From NCBI RefSeq assembly GCF_001990265.1, contig NZ_LYVN01000007.1, positions 1 through 59,812 on the forward strand: a DNA stretch of 59,812 bases, in the 5' to 3' direction. Below the pieces are notes generated by a model. It saw only the letters and a program-made list of their open reading frames with translations. It made no database searches and had not been told where the DNA came from. Position numbers and translations under genes: made by a program. This stretch comes from Sphingopyxis sp. KK2. Lineage in GTDB: Bacteria > Pseudomonadota > Alphaproteobacteria > Sphingomonadales > Sphingomonadaceae. Shown piece by piece: positions 1-9,166 of this stretch (position 1 is its first letter; each line of letters starts with the position of its first letter).

Positions 1-1
1 C

Positions 2-667
2 AATGTCTATTTCGGCCTCCACGAATTCGCCGACATGGGTTTTGTCCTGCACATGCTGCGTCCCGCCGACCTGTTCGTCGATATCGGCGCCAATATCGGC
101 AGCTTCACCATTCTAGCGGCGAAGGTGTCGGGCGCCGACGTCATCGCCTTCGAACCCGACAGCAACACGGTCGCGACGCTCGAACGCAATATCGCCGCCA
201 ATGAGGTCGGAGGCCGGGTCGAGGTGCATACAAGCGCGCTCGGCGACCGCGAGCAGGAGCTGTGGTTCACGAGCGGCATGGACACCATCAACCATGTCGC
301 CGACGACGATACGCCGGGTGCGGTTCGCGTCCATGGCACGACGCTCGACACCGTGCTCGCCGGGCGCGCGCCGCTGCTGATCAAGATCGACGTCGAGGGC
401 CATGAGCCTGCGGTCATCGCGGGAGCACAAAAGACCCTGGCCTCGCCCGACCTCAAGGCGGTCGAGGTCGAGACGGTGACGCAGGACATCGCCGACATGC
501 TGACCGCGCATGGCTTTGCGCAGCGCCATTATGATCCGTTCACGCGGCGATTGTCGCAGGCGCCCGTGCATGCCGCGAACAACAGCCTCTATGTCCGCGA
601 CGAAGCCTTTGTCGCGGACCGGATCGAGAAGGCGGCGCCGGTCGACGTCTATGGGATCGCCGTCTAG
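2..667 (+). CDS. FkbM family methyltransferase, 5' end outside window
   Basis: This is a SAM-dependent methyltransferase of the FkbM type, expected to O-methylate a sugar or other cell-surface precursor in the cytoplasm. The open frame runs in from the left edge without a stop, so 221 residues of a longer protein are visible; the ATG at 35 lies inside the conserved region and is unlikely to be the true start. The SAM-binding motif I (VDIGANIGSFT) is near the visible start, an FEPD acidic loop follows, and the family's IDVEGHE motif is near residue 128. It lies 17 bp upstream of a glycosyltransferase, so it probably belongs to the same surface-polysaccharide operon. The substrate cannot be read from the sequence. 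Confidence 0.85.
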   Translation, partial: NVYFGLHEFADMGFVLHMLRPADLFVDIGANIGSFTILAAKVSGADVIAFEPDSNTVATLERNIAANEVGGRVEVHTSALGDREQELWFTSGMDTINHVADDDTPGAVRVHGTTLDTVLAGRAPLLIKIDVEGHEPAVIAGAQKTLASPDLKAVEVETVTQDIADMLTAHGFAQRHYDPFTRRLSQAPVHAANNSLYVRDEAFVADRIEKAAPVDVYGIAV

Positions 668-684
668 GCACCCCGCGCCCGACC

Positions 685-1821
685 ATGAAAATCCTCTATA
701 TCCAATATGCCAATCCGGGAGCCTTTCCCGCCGCGATGCGCGCCGGGCGCTTGTGGCGTGCCGAAGGGCATGCGGTACGCTACCTGGGGGTGGGGTTCGG
801 CGATGTCGATCCGCTGGCGGTCGCGAGCGATCTTGCGGGCAGCTGCGACTGGGTCTCGTTCGGCAGGCTGACGCCGGTGCGCTTCGCGGCGCGCGCGGCT
901 TCGCTTGTTGCCGACTGGAAACCCGACTGGCTCTATATCGCTGACGCAACCGCCGCGCTGCTCTGCGCGCCGCTACGCCTGCTCCATCGTGGCGGCATTG
1001 TCTATCATGAGCATGACTCGCCGATCGACGGCGCCTCGGCCCGGCTGCGTGCCGAGTGGAAGGGGCGCAATGCGATGGCGCGGCGCGCCGACGCTGTCGT
1101 CCTGCCCAATGCCGATCGCGCGGCGCTGCTCGCGGCCGATGCGCGCCTGCCGTCGGGCGAGCTGCCGATCATCGCCTGGAACACGCCCTGCCGCGAAGAG
1201 GTCGGGCCGCCGCGCGCCGCCGCCGCGGCCGCCGCCGGAGGAGCGGTGCGCATCGTTTATGCCGGGTCGATCAACGTCCAGCGCGTCCCGCTGGCGCTGA
1301 TCGATGCGCTGGCGGCGGTGCCGGGCATCGAATTGACCGTGATCGGTTACGAGACTGTCTCGTCGCGCGGCCATTGCGACCGACTGCGCGCGCATGCCGC
1401 GAGCCTCGGCTGTGCCGACCGGCTGCTGTTCCGCGGGGCCATGCCGTATCACGACCTGCTGACCGCGCTGCAGGATTACGACGTGACCTTCGCCGCATTG
1501 CCCGTGGATGGGCGTGACCTGAACCTGCGCCATATGGCGGGCGCATCGAACAAGACGTTTGACGCCATCGGTCAGGGACTGGCACTCATCGTCGGTCCGG
1601 GCCGCGACTGGCGCGACATGTTCGTCGAGCCCGGTTTCGCGGTTGCCTGCGACCCCGATGACGCCGTCTCGATAGCCGAGGCCTTTCGCCGCCTCGGTGC
1701 CGACCGCGACGCGGTGCGCGCGATGGGCGAGCGCGCGCGCCAGCGGATGATCGCCGACTGGGCCTATGACGAGCAATTCCGCCCCGTGATGCAGCGCATG
1801 GGCGCCGGGGGTGCGTCGTGA
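685..1821 (+). CDS. Glycosyltransferase, GT-B fold (GT4-like)
   Basis: This 378-residue protein looks like a retaining GT-B glycosyltransferase of the polysaccharide type. The N-terminal half carries the HEHDSPIDG stretch around residue 111, and the C-terminal nucleotide-binding half begins near residue 188 (VRIVYAGSINVQRVPL). A GASNKTFDAIGQGLALIVG segment sits where family members hold the donor-binding loop, although the classical E-x7-E motif is not clear. The gene ends in a GTGA overlap with the next one, which implies translational coupling within the O-antigen operon. Donor and acceptor sugars are unknown. Confidence 0.8.
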   Translation: MKILYIQYANPGAFPAAMRAGRLWRAEGHAVRYLGVGFGDVDPLAVASDLAGSCDWVSFGRLTPVRFAARAASLVADWKPDWLYIADATAALLCAPLRLLHRGGIVYHEHDSPIDGASARLRAEWKGRNAMARRADAVVLPNADRAALLAADARLPSGELPIIAWNTPCREEVGPPRAAAAAAAGGAVRIVYAGSINVQRVPLALIDALAAVPGIELTVIGYETVSSRGHCDRLRAHAASLGCADRLLFRGAMPYHDLLTALQDYDVTFAALPVDGRDLNLRHMAGASNKTFDAIGQGLALIVGPGRDWRDMFVEPGFAVACDPDDAVSIAEAFRRLGADRDAVRAMGERARQRMIADWAYDEQFRPVMQRMGAGGAS

Positions 1822-2834
1822 GGATATTGACCCCGGTCAGCGGCAACCCCTGGGCGGTGCCCGATTGCTATTACCAGGGCCTCGTGCGTGCGGGCGCCGA
1901 TGTCAGGGCCTATGACATCGGCGAGGCGCCGGTTTCGCTGTTCGGGCGCCTCATGCGGCGCGTGCGGCGGTTCGCGGGGTCCGAGGCGGCACAGAAGCTG
2001 GAAGCGGCGGTCGCGGCGGCGAGGCCCGACGTGCTGATCGTCTTCAAGGGCGTCGATTATCCCCCTTCCCTGCTGCGCAAGATCGCGGCGCAGGGAATCA
2101 AGATGGTCAATTACAGCCCCGACCATCCCTTCCGCTTCTTTCTCGCCGGCGCGGGCAACGCGAATGTGCGCGACAGCATTTCGGTCTATGACCTCTACCT
2201 GACCTTTAGCGGCCCGATCGCGCAGGAGATGGCCGAGGCCTATCCGGACACAAAGGTCGGCGTGATCGCCTTCGGCCACGCGGTCGACGACGCCCTGTAC
2301 GAAGAAATCGCCACCGAACCCGAAGTGCTGCGCGGCTGTTTCAACGCCAATCCCGACGAGGATCGCGCGGCGGCGGTGCGCCTGCTGACCGAAAATGGCG
2401 TCGCCATGGATTTGTTCGGCTGGGGTTGGGAGAAATTCGTGTCGCCGGGGCCGATGCTGGGCATCTATCCGGTCGAGCAGGGCGTCGACATGCTGCGCAT
2501 CCTGCGGCGCTACCGTTTCCAGCTCAACATGTTCCGTCCGCACAATGAAGGGTCGCATAATTTGCGCAGTTTTGAAGTGCCCGCCGTGGGCGGTATCCTG
2601 CTCGCGCCCGACAGCCCCGAACATCGCAGCTTCTTCGCCGCCGACCGCGACGCCCTTTATTTCTCCAGCCCCGCCGAAATGCTGGCGCAGGCACAGAAAC
2701 TGCTCGCGATGCCGGCAGTCGAGGCGGGGGTTGTGCGGAGCGCGGCACGGCGGCGGGTGGTAGAAATCGGGTCGCATTTCGACGATCGCGCGCGCGCGAT
2801 GCTGGCGGCGATCGAGGATCGGGTGACGGTATGA
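1818..2834 (+). CDS. CgeB-like glycosyltransferase family protein
   Basis: This 338-residue protein starts at a GTG that overlaps the previous stop codon by 4 bp. It resembles the CgeB / Glyco_trans_1_2 group: an N-terminal half with VLIVFKGVDYP and NYSPDHPFRF motifs, and a C-terminal half with LNMFRPHNEGSHNLRSFEVPAVGG around residues 235-259. That last motif is typical of spore-coat CgeB and maturation-type glycosyltransferases. Its ATGA overlap with the next glycosyltransferase places it in the same operon. It probably adds a sugar to the O-antigen repeat or cap; specificity is unknown. Confidence 0.75.
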   Translation: MRILTPVSGNPWAVPDCYYQGLVRAGADVRAYDIGEAPVSLFGRLMRRVRRFAGSEAAQKLEAAVAAARPDVLIVFKGVDYPPSLLRKIAAQGIKMVNYSPDHPFRFFLAGAGNANVRDSISVYDLYLTFSGPIAQEMAEAYPDTKVGVIAFGHAVDDALYEEIATEPEVLRGCFNANPDEDRAAAVRLLTENGVAMDLFGWGWEKFVSPGPMLGIYPVEQGVDMLRILRRYRFQLNMFRPHNEGSHNLRSFEVPAVGGILLAPDSPEHRSFFAADRDALYFSSPAEMLAQAQKLLAMPAVEAGVVRSAARRRVVEIGSHFDDRARAMLAAIEDRVTV

Positions 2835-3925
2835 ACATCGCTTTCCTGACCCCCGGCGCCTTCGGGCTCAAGAACGGCAATGGCGGCATCGGCCTGTATA
2901 ACCGCGACATCGTCGATGCGATCGTCGAGGCCTTTCCCGGCGCCGAGGTCACCCTGCTCCAGCGGTTGCTCGACCCGCCGCCGCATCACCTCCCGCCACG
3001 GACGCGGGTGGTCGAAAGCGCGGCGGGCGGCAAGCCGCGCTTTGCGCTCGCGATCCTGCGCGAGATGCTGGTGTCACGCTATGACATCGTCATCTGCGCC
3101 CATATCAATTTCCTCGGCTTCGCGCGCCTGCTCGCGCGCCGGAACAACTGTCCGCTGGTGCTGATCGTGTACGGGATCGACGTGTGGGACCCGCTGCCCA
3201 AGCATATCCCCGATCTAAAGACGTGCGATGCGATCTGGTCCATCAGCCAGATCACCACCGACCGGATGAACGCCTGGGCCGCGCTGCCCGCGAGCGACTA
3301 TGTCCAGCTGCCGAACGCGATCCGGCTCGAACGCTATGCGATGGGGCCGAAGCCTGCCGACCTCGTCGAGAAATGGGGCCTGGCCGGCAAGCGCATCGTC
3401 ATGACGCTCGCGCGGCTCCCCGGGCGCGACCGGCACAAGGGCGTCGACGAGATGCTCGAGATTCTGCCCGGCCTGCTCGAGAAGCACCCCGACATTCACT
3501 ATGTCGTCGCGGGCGACGGCCCCGACCGCGCGCGGCTCGAAGCCAAGGCACGCGACTTGGGCGTCGACGAGGATAGCACCTTCATGGGCTTCGTCCCTGA
3601 GGACCGGAAGGCCGACATCTTCCGTCTCGGCGACGTCTTTGCCCTGCCCGGTCGCGGCGAAGGCTTTGGCTTCGTGTTCCTCGAGGCGGCCGCCTGTGGC
3701 GTCCCCTGCGTCGGCAGCAAGGTCGACGGCAGCCGCGAGGCATTGCGCGACGGGATGCTCGGCGCGCTGATCGATCCTGACGATCTGGGCGAGATCGCCG
3801 ACGCCGTCTCGCACGCGCTTGCAAAGCCCAAGGAAATACCGGAAGGACTGGATTACTTCAGCTGGCCGCATTTCGTCGCGCGCCTGAAAACCGCGGTCGA
3901 GGCCGCGATGGCGGGGCCAAGGTAG
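2831..3925 (+). CDS. GT4 family glycosyltransferase
   Basis: This is a 364-residue GT-B glycosyltransferase with the standard GT4 layout. The N-terminal acceptor domain opens with MNIAFLTPGAFG and a Gly-rich NGNGGIGLYNRDIV loop. The C-terminal donor domain contains the E-x7-E motif in GRGEGFGFVFLEAAACGVPCVGS, near residues 272-295, followed by VDGSREAL. The start overlaps the upstream stop codon as ATGA, and the dehydratase gene follows 4 bp downstream. It most likely transfers one residue of the polysaccharide repeat unit at the inner membrane; the sugar is not predictable. Confidence 0.88.
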   Translation: MNIAFLTPGAFGLKNGNGGIGLYNRDIVDAIVEAFPGAEVTLLQRLLDPPPHHLPPRTRVVESAAGGKPRFALAILREMLVSRYDIVICAHINFLGFARLLARRNNCPLVLIVYGIDVWDPLPKHIPDLKTCDAIWSISQITTDRMNAWAALPASDYVQLPNAIRLERYAMGPKPADLVEKWGLAGKRIVMTLARLPGRDRHKGVDEMLEILPGLLEKHPDIHYVVAGDGPDRARLEAKARDLGVDEDSTFMGFVPEDRKADIFRLGDVFALPGRGEGFGFVFLEAAACGVPCVGSKVDGSREALRDGMLGALIDPDDLGEIADAVSHALAKPKEIPEGLDYFSWPHFVARLKTAVEAAMAGPR

Positions 3926-3929
3926 AGAC

Positions 3930-4928
3930 GTGAGCAAATCTGCCCTCATCTGCGGAATCAGCGGCCAGGACGGCAGCCTGCTGGCGCGGCACCTGCTGTC
4001 GCTCGGCTATCGCGTCGCGGGCACGTCTCGCGACGGCGACATGATGCGCGCGACCAATCTCGATCTGCTCGGCATCCGAGACCGAGTGAGCATCTATTCG
4101 ATGGCGACCGCCGATTTCCGCTCTATCATCCAGACGATCGACCGGCTCGACATCGACGAAATCTATAATCTGTCGGGGCAGAGTTCGGTCGGCCTGTCGT
4201 TCGACCAGCCCGTCGAGACGATGGACAGCATCGCGGGCGCGACGCTGACCCTGCTCGAGGCGATCCGCTTCCTCGGGCGCCCGCTGCGGTTCTACAACGC
4301 CGGGTCGAGCGAATGTTTCGGCGATATCGGCGACGCGCCGGCGGACGAAAATACCCCGTTCAAGCCGCGCAGCCCCTATGCGGTGGCAAAGGCGACCGCG
4401 CACTGGACCGTCGCCAATTACCGCGAAGCCTATGGCCTGTTCGCCTGCACCGGGATCCTGTTCAACCATGAATCGCCGCTGCGCCCGGCGCGCTTCGTGA
4501 CGCAGAAGATCGCCCGCGCCGCTCACGCTATCGCGCAGGGCGACCAGCGGCGGCTGTCGCTCGGCAATCTCGACATCTGGCGCGACTGGGGCTGGGCGAG
4601 CGAATATGTCGAGGCGATGCACCTGATGATGCAGCAGGACGAGCCCGACGATTATATCGTGTCGACGGGCCAGTCGGTATCGCTGCGCGATTTCGTCGCT
4701 GCGGCCTTCGCCGCGGTGGATCTAGACTGGCAGGACCATGTCGACATCGACGAGAGCCTGTTCCGTCCGACCGACCTGCGCTTCAGCGGCGCGGTTGCTG
4801 CCAAGGCGCGCGAGCGACTCGGCTGGCAGGCGCGGGTGCGCGGCACCGAGGTCGCAGGGCGGCTTGTCGCGGCCTGCGGCGACAATATAGCCGCCACGCT
4901 CGACGCGGCGCGCGCCGACGGGCAATAG
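3930..4928 (+). CDS. gmd: GDP-mannose 4,6-dehydratase
   Basis: The protein (332 residues, GTG start) is a short-chain dehydrogenase/reductase of the GDP-mannose 4,6-dehydratase family, making GDP-4-keto-6-deoxymannose for fucose-, rhamnose- or perosamine-type sugars. The nucleotide-binding loop reads GISGQDGSLLA near residue 9. The active-site Ser-Ser-Glu is in NAGSSECFGD near residue 126 and the Tyr-x3-Lys pair is in SPYAVAKA near residue 149. The substrate signature GILFNHESPLRP is intact. No obvious reductase or aminotransferase for the next step sits beside it, so the final GDP-sugar is unclear. Confidence 0.85.
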   Translation: MSKSALICGISGQDGSLLARHLLSLGYRVAGTSRDGDMMRATNLDLLGIRDRVSIYSMATADFRSIIQTIDRLDIDEIYNLSGQSSVGLSFDQPVETMDSIAGATLTLLEAIRFLGRPLRFYNAGSSECFGDIGDAPADENTPFKPRSPYAVAKATAHWTVANYREAYGLFACTGILFNHESPLRPARFVTQKIARAAHAIAQGDQRRLSLGNLDIWRDWGWASEYVEAMHLMMQQDEPDDYIVSTGQSVSLRDFVAAAFAAVDLDWQDHVDIDESLFRPTDLRFSGAVAAKARERLGWQARVRGTEVAGRLVAACGDNIAATLDAARADGQ

Positions 4929-4936
4929 GGTCGACG

Positions 4937-6340
4937 ATGCTGTTCGAATCCCCCGAAACGACGATTCTCTTCTGGCTCGTGGTCGCGGCCGCGACGATGT
5001 TCGTCGTGCTGTCCCACACGATCCGCTCGCCGAAGGGTACGCTAGGCTTTCCGATGGCGATGATGTTCGCGCTGGCGATCGTGCACATCGCGGCGTTCGT
5101 GCACCTGATTCCCGGCTATTTCCATCAATATGACCCCTATCTCAATATGATCGGCTATACGCGCGTGTCGGTCGCCAAGGGGTTGCAGGTGTCGACGATC
5201 GGCTTCGTCATGATGGCGCTCGGAATCTGGCTGATGTCCTATCTGGGCGATAGCTATCGGATCGATTTCGACCGCAAGCGGATTCCCGCGCTCTTCCTGC
5301 GTCTGGCACAACGGTTGATGCTGCTCGTCGGGCTGGTCTTCTTTTTCGGCATCACCTTCGTCCCCGCGATCGCCGAAATCCCGACGATCGGCGCCGTTAT
5401 CGTCAGCGGCAAGAACCTGCTCGTCGTCGCGCTCTGTCTCGCGGTGCTGCGACGCTCCTGGCTCAACGAAGGGCTGCAATATTGGCAGATCGGCGCGATC
5501 ACGGTGATGATCCCGATCGCCAACCTGCTCGGCAACGCCATCCTTGCCGATGCGGTCGCGGCGGTGATCATCATCGCCTGTTTCTGGCTTGCGATTGCGG
5601 GCCGCCGCCTCGGCATCGGGCGCGTCCTCGTCACGATCATCCTGTCAGGCTATATCTTCCTTTACCTGTCGACCAATTATCTGCTCGTGCGCGGTCAGTT
5701 CCGCGAGGTGGTGTGGGAGCCGACATCGACGCTGTCCGAACGCGTTGATGGGCTGGTCGATGCAATCAGCCAGTTCGGCCCACTGTCGAGCGACGATGCA
5801 AAGCAGCTCTATGTGCTCGATTCGCGTCTCGATCAGAGTATCTACACGGGCATGGCGGTCGAGAAATTCGAGGCGCAGCCCGACACGTTCGAGAATGGGT
5901 CGACTCTGCTCGCCGGCCTCTTCGCCTTCGTCCCGCGCGCGATCTGGACCAACAAGCCGGTGCGCGGCGGATCGCAGTTCGTGAGCGAGCATACGGGCTA
6001 TAATGCAAGCGCCGAAACGACCTTCGGCATCGGGCCATTTTTCGAGTTCTACGCCAATTTCGCGATGTTCGGGGTCGTCGTCTTCTCGCTTTTGATGGGC
6101 ATGTTCGTCCGCTATCTCGACATGCGCGCCTTTCGCGCGCTCGCCGAGGGACGCATGGCCGAGGCGGTTCCGCTGATGTCGGGCCTCGTCGCGTTCATCC
6201 AGCCGCTTGCCAACGCGAGCAGCCTCTTTTCGACCTTCTATGCGTCGCTGATCATCGGCTTCATCATCGTCAAGGTCATGGAGCGCTACCTCGACGTCCG
6301 GCTGTTCGCCGAGGAACAGGCGCGAACGAAGAGGGTATGA
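4937..6340 (+). CDS. O-antigen polymerase-like membrane protein (Wzy candidate)
   Basis: This 467-residue protein has about ten or more hydrophobic segments across its length and a long periplasmic loop at roughly residues 250-350. The motif AFVPRAIWTNKP near residue 326 is characteristic of Wzy / oligosaccharide repeat-unit polymerases, which join lipid-linked repeat units on the periplasmic side of the inner membrane. It lies among glycosyltransferases and overlaps the next gene by 4 bp (ATGA). Wzy proteins are poorly conserved, so the assignment rests on topology, motif and context. Confidence 0.7.
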   Translation: MLFESPETTILFWLVVAAATMFVVLSHTIRSPKGTLGFPMAMMFALAIVHIAAFVHLIPGYFHQYDPYLNMIGYTRVSVAKGLQVSTIGFVMMALGIWLMSYLGDSYRIDFDRKRIPALFLRLAQRLMLLVGLVFFFGITFVPAIAEIPTIGAVIVSGKNLLVVALCLAVLRRSWLNEGLQYWQIGAITVMIPIANLLGNAILADAVAAVIIIACFWLAIAGRRLGIGRVLVTIILSGYIFLYLSTNYLLVRGQFREVVWEPTSTLSERVDGLVDAISQFGPLSSDDAKQLYVLDSRLDQSIYTGMAVEKFEAQPDTFENGSTLLAGLFAFVPRAIWTNKPVRGGSQFVSEHTGYNASAETTFGIGPFFEFYANFAMFGVVVFSLLMGMFVRYLDMRAFRALAEGRMAEAVPLMSGLVAFIQPLANASSLFSTFYASLIIGFIIVKVMERYLDVRLFAEEQARTKRV

Positions 6341-7431
6341 CGCGGCTCCTGCTGACCAATCCCAGTTTCCGGCTCGAACATGGCGGTCCGGCCTATTCGG
6401 TCGGGCGCCTCGCCGGGGCGCTTGCGGCGCTGGGGCACGATGTCACCGTATGGGCCGCCGACGGCAGCGCCGACCGCGTCGCAGCGATGGATCCGAGTGG
6501 AAGCGTCAAGATCGCCGCCGGTACGCTCGGCGAGGTGCTGGCATTACAGCGCTGGGACATCGTCCACGATAACGGGCTGTGGCTGCCCTATGGGGCGCAG
6601 ATCGCGCGTCATTGCCACGCGCATGCGATCCCCCGCCTGCTGAGCGTCAGGGGGATGATGCAGCCCTGGGCCTGGCAGCATCGCCGCTGGAAGAAGCGCC
6701 TTGCCTGGGCGCTCTACCAGAAGCGCGGGGTCGAAAGCGCGGCGCGGCTGCACGCCACCGCCGACGACGAGGTTGCGCGGATCCGTGAGCGCTATCCCGA
6801 CCGGCACCCGCTGCTGATCGCCAACGGCATCGATATCCCCGACCAGCCTGCACGCACGGCCAAGGCGGAGGGTGAAGTCCGGACCGCATTGTTCCTCGGC
6901 CGCATCCACCCCGTCAAAGGGTTGGCGATGCTCGTCGATGCCTGGGCGCAGGTGCGGCCCGTGGGATGGCGGCTGCAACTCGTGGGTCCCGACGAGGAAG
7001 GGTTTCGCGCGCAGCTCGAGGCGCAGATCGCCGGGCATGGGCTAACCGACGAAGTCGCGATTGCAGGCCCGGCGAGCGGTGCCGCCAAAAGCGCATTCTA
7101 CGACGCCGCGTCGCTGTTCCTGCTGCCCAGCTATACCGAGAATTTCGGCATTTCGGCGGCCGAGGCGCTCGCGCACGCGATCCCGGTAATCACGACGACC
7201 GGAACGCCCTGGCAGGTCCTCGAAACCGAAAGCTGCGGCTGGTGGGTCGCGCCCGAGACCGCTGCGATCGCGGGTGCGCTGTCCGATGCGACCGCGCGTG
7301 CCGACGCCGAACTGGTCACAATGGGTGCGACGGGCCGTTCATGGGTTGCCGACAACCTGCACTGGCCCGCCATTGCCAAGCAGTTTGCCGATGCCTATGC
7401 CGACGCCATAGCCAGCCCCGCGCCGGCTTGA
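6337..7431 (+). CDS. GT4 family glycosyltransferase
   Basis: This 364-residue GT-B glycosyltransferase overlaps the polymerase stop codon as ATGA. The N-terminal domain has the usual NPSFRLEHGGPAYSVGRLAGAL opening with a glycine-rich acceptor-side loop. The donor domain begins near FLGRIHPVKGL (residue 188) and carries the E-x7-E motif in SYTENFGISAAEALAHAIPVI near residue 266. It should act on the cytoplasmic face, adding a sugar to the lipid-linked repeat. Context supports the O-antigen pathway; the sugar is unknown. Confidence 0.88.
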   Translation: MTRLLLTNPSFRLEHGGPAYSVGRLAGALAALGHDVTVWAADGSADRVAAMDPSGSVKIAAGTLGEVLALQRWDIVHDNGLWLPYGAQIARHCHAHAIPRLLSVRGMMQPWAWQHRRWKKRLAWALYQKRGVESAARLHATADDEVARIRERYPDRHPLLIANGIDIPDQPARTAKAEGEVRTALFLGRIHPVKGLAMLVDAWAQVRPVGWRLQLVGPDEEGFRAQLEAQIAGHGLTDEVAIAGPASGAAKSAFYDAASLFLLPSYTENFGISAAEALAHAIPVITTTGTPWQVLETESCGWWVAPETAAIAGALSDATARADAELVTMGATGRSWVADNLHWPAIAKQFADAYADAIASPAPA

Positions 7432-7445
7432 TCAGGGGATATTCG

Positions 7446-8219
7446 TTGGCTGTTCCGGGCGTGCGTTTTTCGATCGTCACCGTCTGCTATAATCCCGGCG
7501 AGACGATCCTGGCATGCCTGCGCTCGGTCGCCGAGCAGGGTTATCCGCATATCGAACATATCGTCATCGACGGCGCCTCGCCTGACGGCACCGCCGACCG
7601 CATCGCCGCGCTCGACTGGTTCAAGGGCAAGCTGGTGTCGGAACCCGACAAGGGCATCTATGACGCGATGAACAAGGGCGTCGCGCTCGCGACCGGCGAG
7701 TATGTCGGTTTCCTCAATGCCGACGACTGGCTCGGCGATCCCGACGCCATCGCCCGGCTCGCCGAGGCTGCGACGGCGCATCCCGGGGCCGATGCGGTGC
7801 AGGGCGATGTCGTGATCGTCGATCCCGACAAGCCCGGACGCCAGCGCTATTATTCGGGCGCGGGCAACTGGAGCCGCCGCCTGCGCTGGGGCCAGATGCC
7901 CCCGCACCCCGGTTTCTACATGCGTACCGACCTGTTCCGCGAGATGGGCGGTTTTGCGACCGACTACCGGATCGCGGCCGATTACGACCTGATGCTGCGC
8001 TTCTTCTGCACCGCCGGGCGCGAGGCGGTGCATGTTGCCGCCCCGATCGTCACCATGGCGACGGGCGGTATATCGAACCAGGGGTTGCAGAGCCGCAAGA
8101 TCATCAATCGCGAGATCGGCGTCGCGTGCAAGCGCAACGGGGTGAAGACCAATTCGCTGATGATCTGGTCGAAATATCTCACCAAGATCTTCCAATATTG
8201 GCCGCGCCGGACCGCGTGA
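7446..8219 (+). CDS. GT2 family (GT-A fold) glycosyltransferase
   Basis: This is a 257-residue inverting glycosyltransferase. I place the start at the TTG at 7446 because an AGGGGA ribosome-binding site lies 6 bp before it; a GTG at 7461 is an alternative. The protein opens with RFSIVTVCYNPGETILACLRSV, then IDGASPDGT, and has the metal-binding acidic motif in FLNADDWLG near residue 91. The central MPPHPGFYMR segment and the acidic AADYDLMLRF near residue 177 are typical of WcaA-like enzymes. Its stop codon overlaps the next start (TGATG). Confidence 0.85.
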   Translation: MAVPGVRFSIVTVCYNPGETILACLRSVAEQGYPHIEHIVIDGASPDGTADRIAALDWFKGKLVSEPDKGIYDAMNKGVALATGEYVGFLNADDWLGDPDAIARLAEAATAHPGADAVQGDVVIVDPDKPGRQRYYSGAGNWSRRLRWGQMPPHPGFYMRTDLFREMGGFATDYRIAADYDLMLRFFCTAGREAVHVAAPIVTMATGGISNQGLQSRKIINREIGVACKRNGVKTNSLMIWSKYLTKIFQYWPRRTA

Positions 8220-9166
8220 TGAGCGGCGGAGCGACCCTTGTGACCGGCGCCAACGGCTTCGTCGGGGCCGAGGTGGTGCGCCAGCTGCGCGCGGAGGGTG
8301 TGCCGGTACGCCTTGCGGTGCGCAACGCGACGGGCGCTGCCGATGAAGTTGCGGTGGGCGACATCGGCGCCGACACCGACTGGGGCGCGGCGCTCGCGGG
8401 TGTCGACCGCGTGATCCACTGCGCGGCACGCGTCCACCAGATGGACGACCGCGTCGCCGACCCGCTCGCCGCCTTTCGCAGCGTCAATCGCGACGGCAGC
8501 GCGGCGCTGGCGCGGCAGGCCGCAGCCGCCGGCGTGACGCGGCTCGTCTTCCTGAGTTCGATCAAGGTCAATGGCGAGACCACGAGCGGCCGTCCGCCCT
8601 TCTCGGCCGACGACTCGCCCGCGCCGCAGGACCCCTATGGCCAGTCGAAGTGGGAGGCCGAACAGGTGCTCCATGCCATCGCTGGCGAAACCGCGCTCGA
8701 GGTCGCGATTATCCGTCCGCCGCTCGTCTATGGCCCGGGCGTGCGCGCCAATTTCGCGCGCATGGTTTCGTGGGTCGCGCGCGGGCGCCCCCTGCCCTTC
8801 GGCCTTTGTGCCAACCAGCGCAGCCTCGTCGCGGTGACCAATCTTGCGTCGCTGGCGATCGCGGCGAGCCGCCATCCGGCGGCCGCAGGCGCAACGCTGA
8901 TGGCGAGCGATGGCGAAAGCGTCAGCGTTCGCGACCTGCTCGCTCGGATCGGCACCGCCTATGGCCGTCCGGCGCGGCTGCTCCCGGTGCCCGTGGCGCT
9001 GCTGCGGCTGCTGGGCAGCCTGACCGGCCAGCGCGCGGCGATCGACCGGCTGTGCGACCCGCTGCTCGTCGAAGGCGGACCGACGCGGCAATTGCTCGGC
9101 TGGCATGCGCCGGTGACGATGGCCGACGAGCTGGCGAATATGGCGGCGGCGGAGCGGCGCGCATGA
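8219..9166 (+). CDS. NAD-dependent epimerase/dehydratase, WbpV/WbpK-like
   Basis: This 315-residue SDR enzyme begins at the ATG overlapping the upstream stop. The Rossmann loop is TGANGFVGAEVV at residues 9-20, and the active site has LSSIKVNG followed by the YGQSKWEAE Tyr-x3-Lys motif near residue 141. It resembles the WbpV / WbpK / FnlA-type reductases that act on the 4-keto sugar made by WbpM to give UDP-QuiNAc or UDP-FucNAc. It is coupled by an ATGA overlap to a WbpL-like initiating transferase, the same pairing known from Pseudomonas aeruginosa O-antigen loci, and a WbpM homologue is at 24,502-26,466. Product stereochemistry is not determinable. Confidence 0.75.
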   Translation: MSGGATLVTGANGFVGAEVVRQLRAEGVPVRLAVRNATGAADEVAVGDIGADTDWGAALAGVDRVIHCAARVHQMDDRVADPLAAFRSVNRDGSAALARQAAAAGVTRLVFLSSIKVNGETTSGRPPFSADDSPAPQDPYGQSKWEAEQVLHAIAGETALEVAIIRPPLVYGPGVRANFARMVSWVARGRPLPFGLCANQRSLVAVTNLASLAIAASRHPAAAGATLMASDGESVSVRDLLARIGTAYGRPARLLPVPVALLRLLGSLTGQRAAIDRLCDPLLVEGGPTRQLLGWHAPVTMADELANMAAAERRA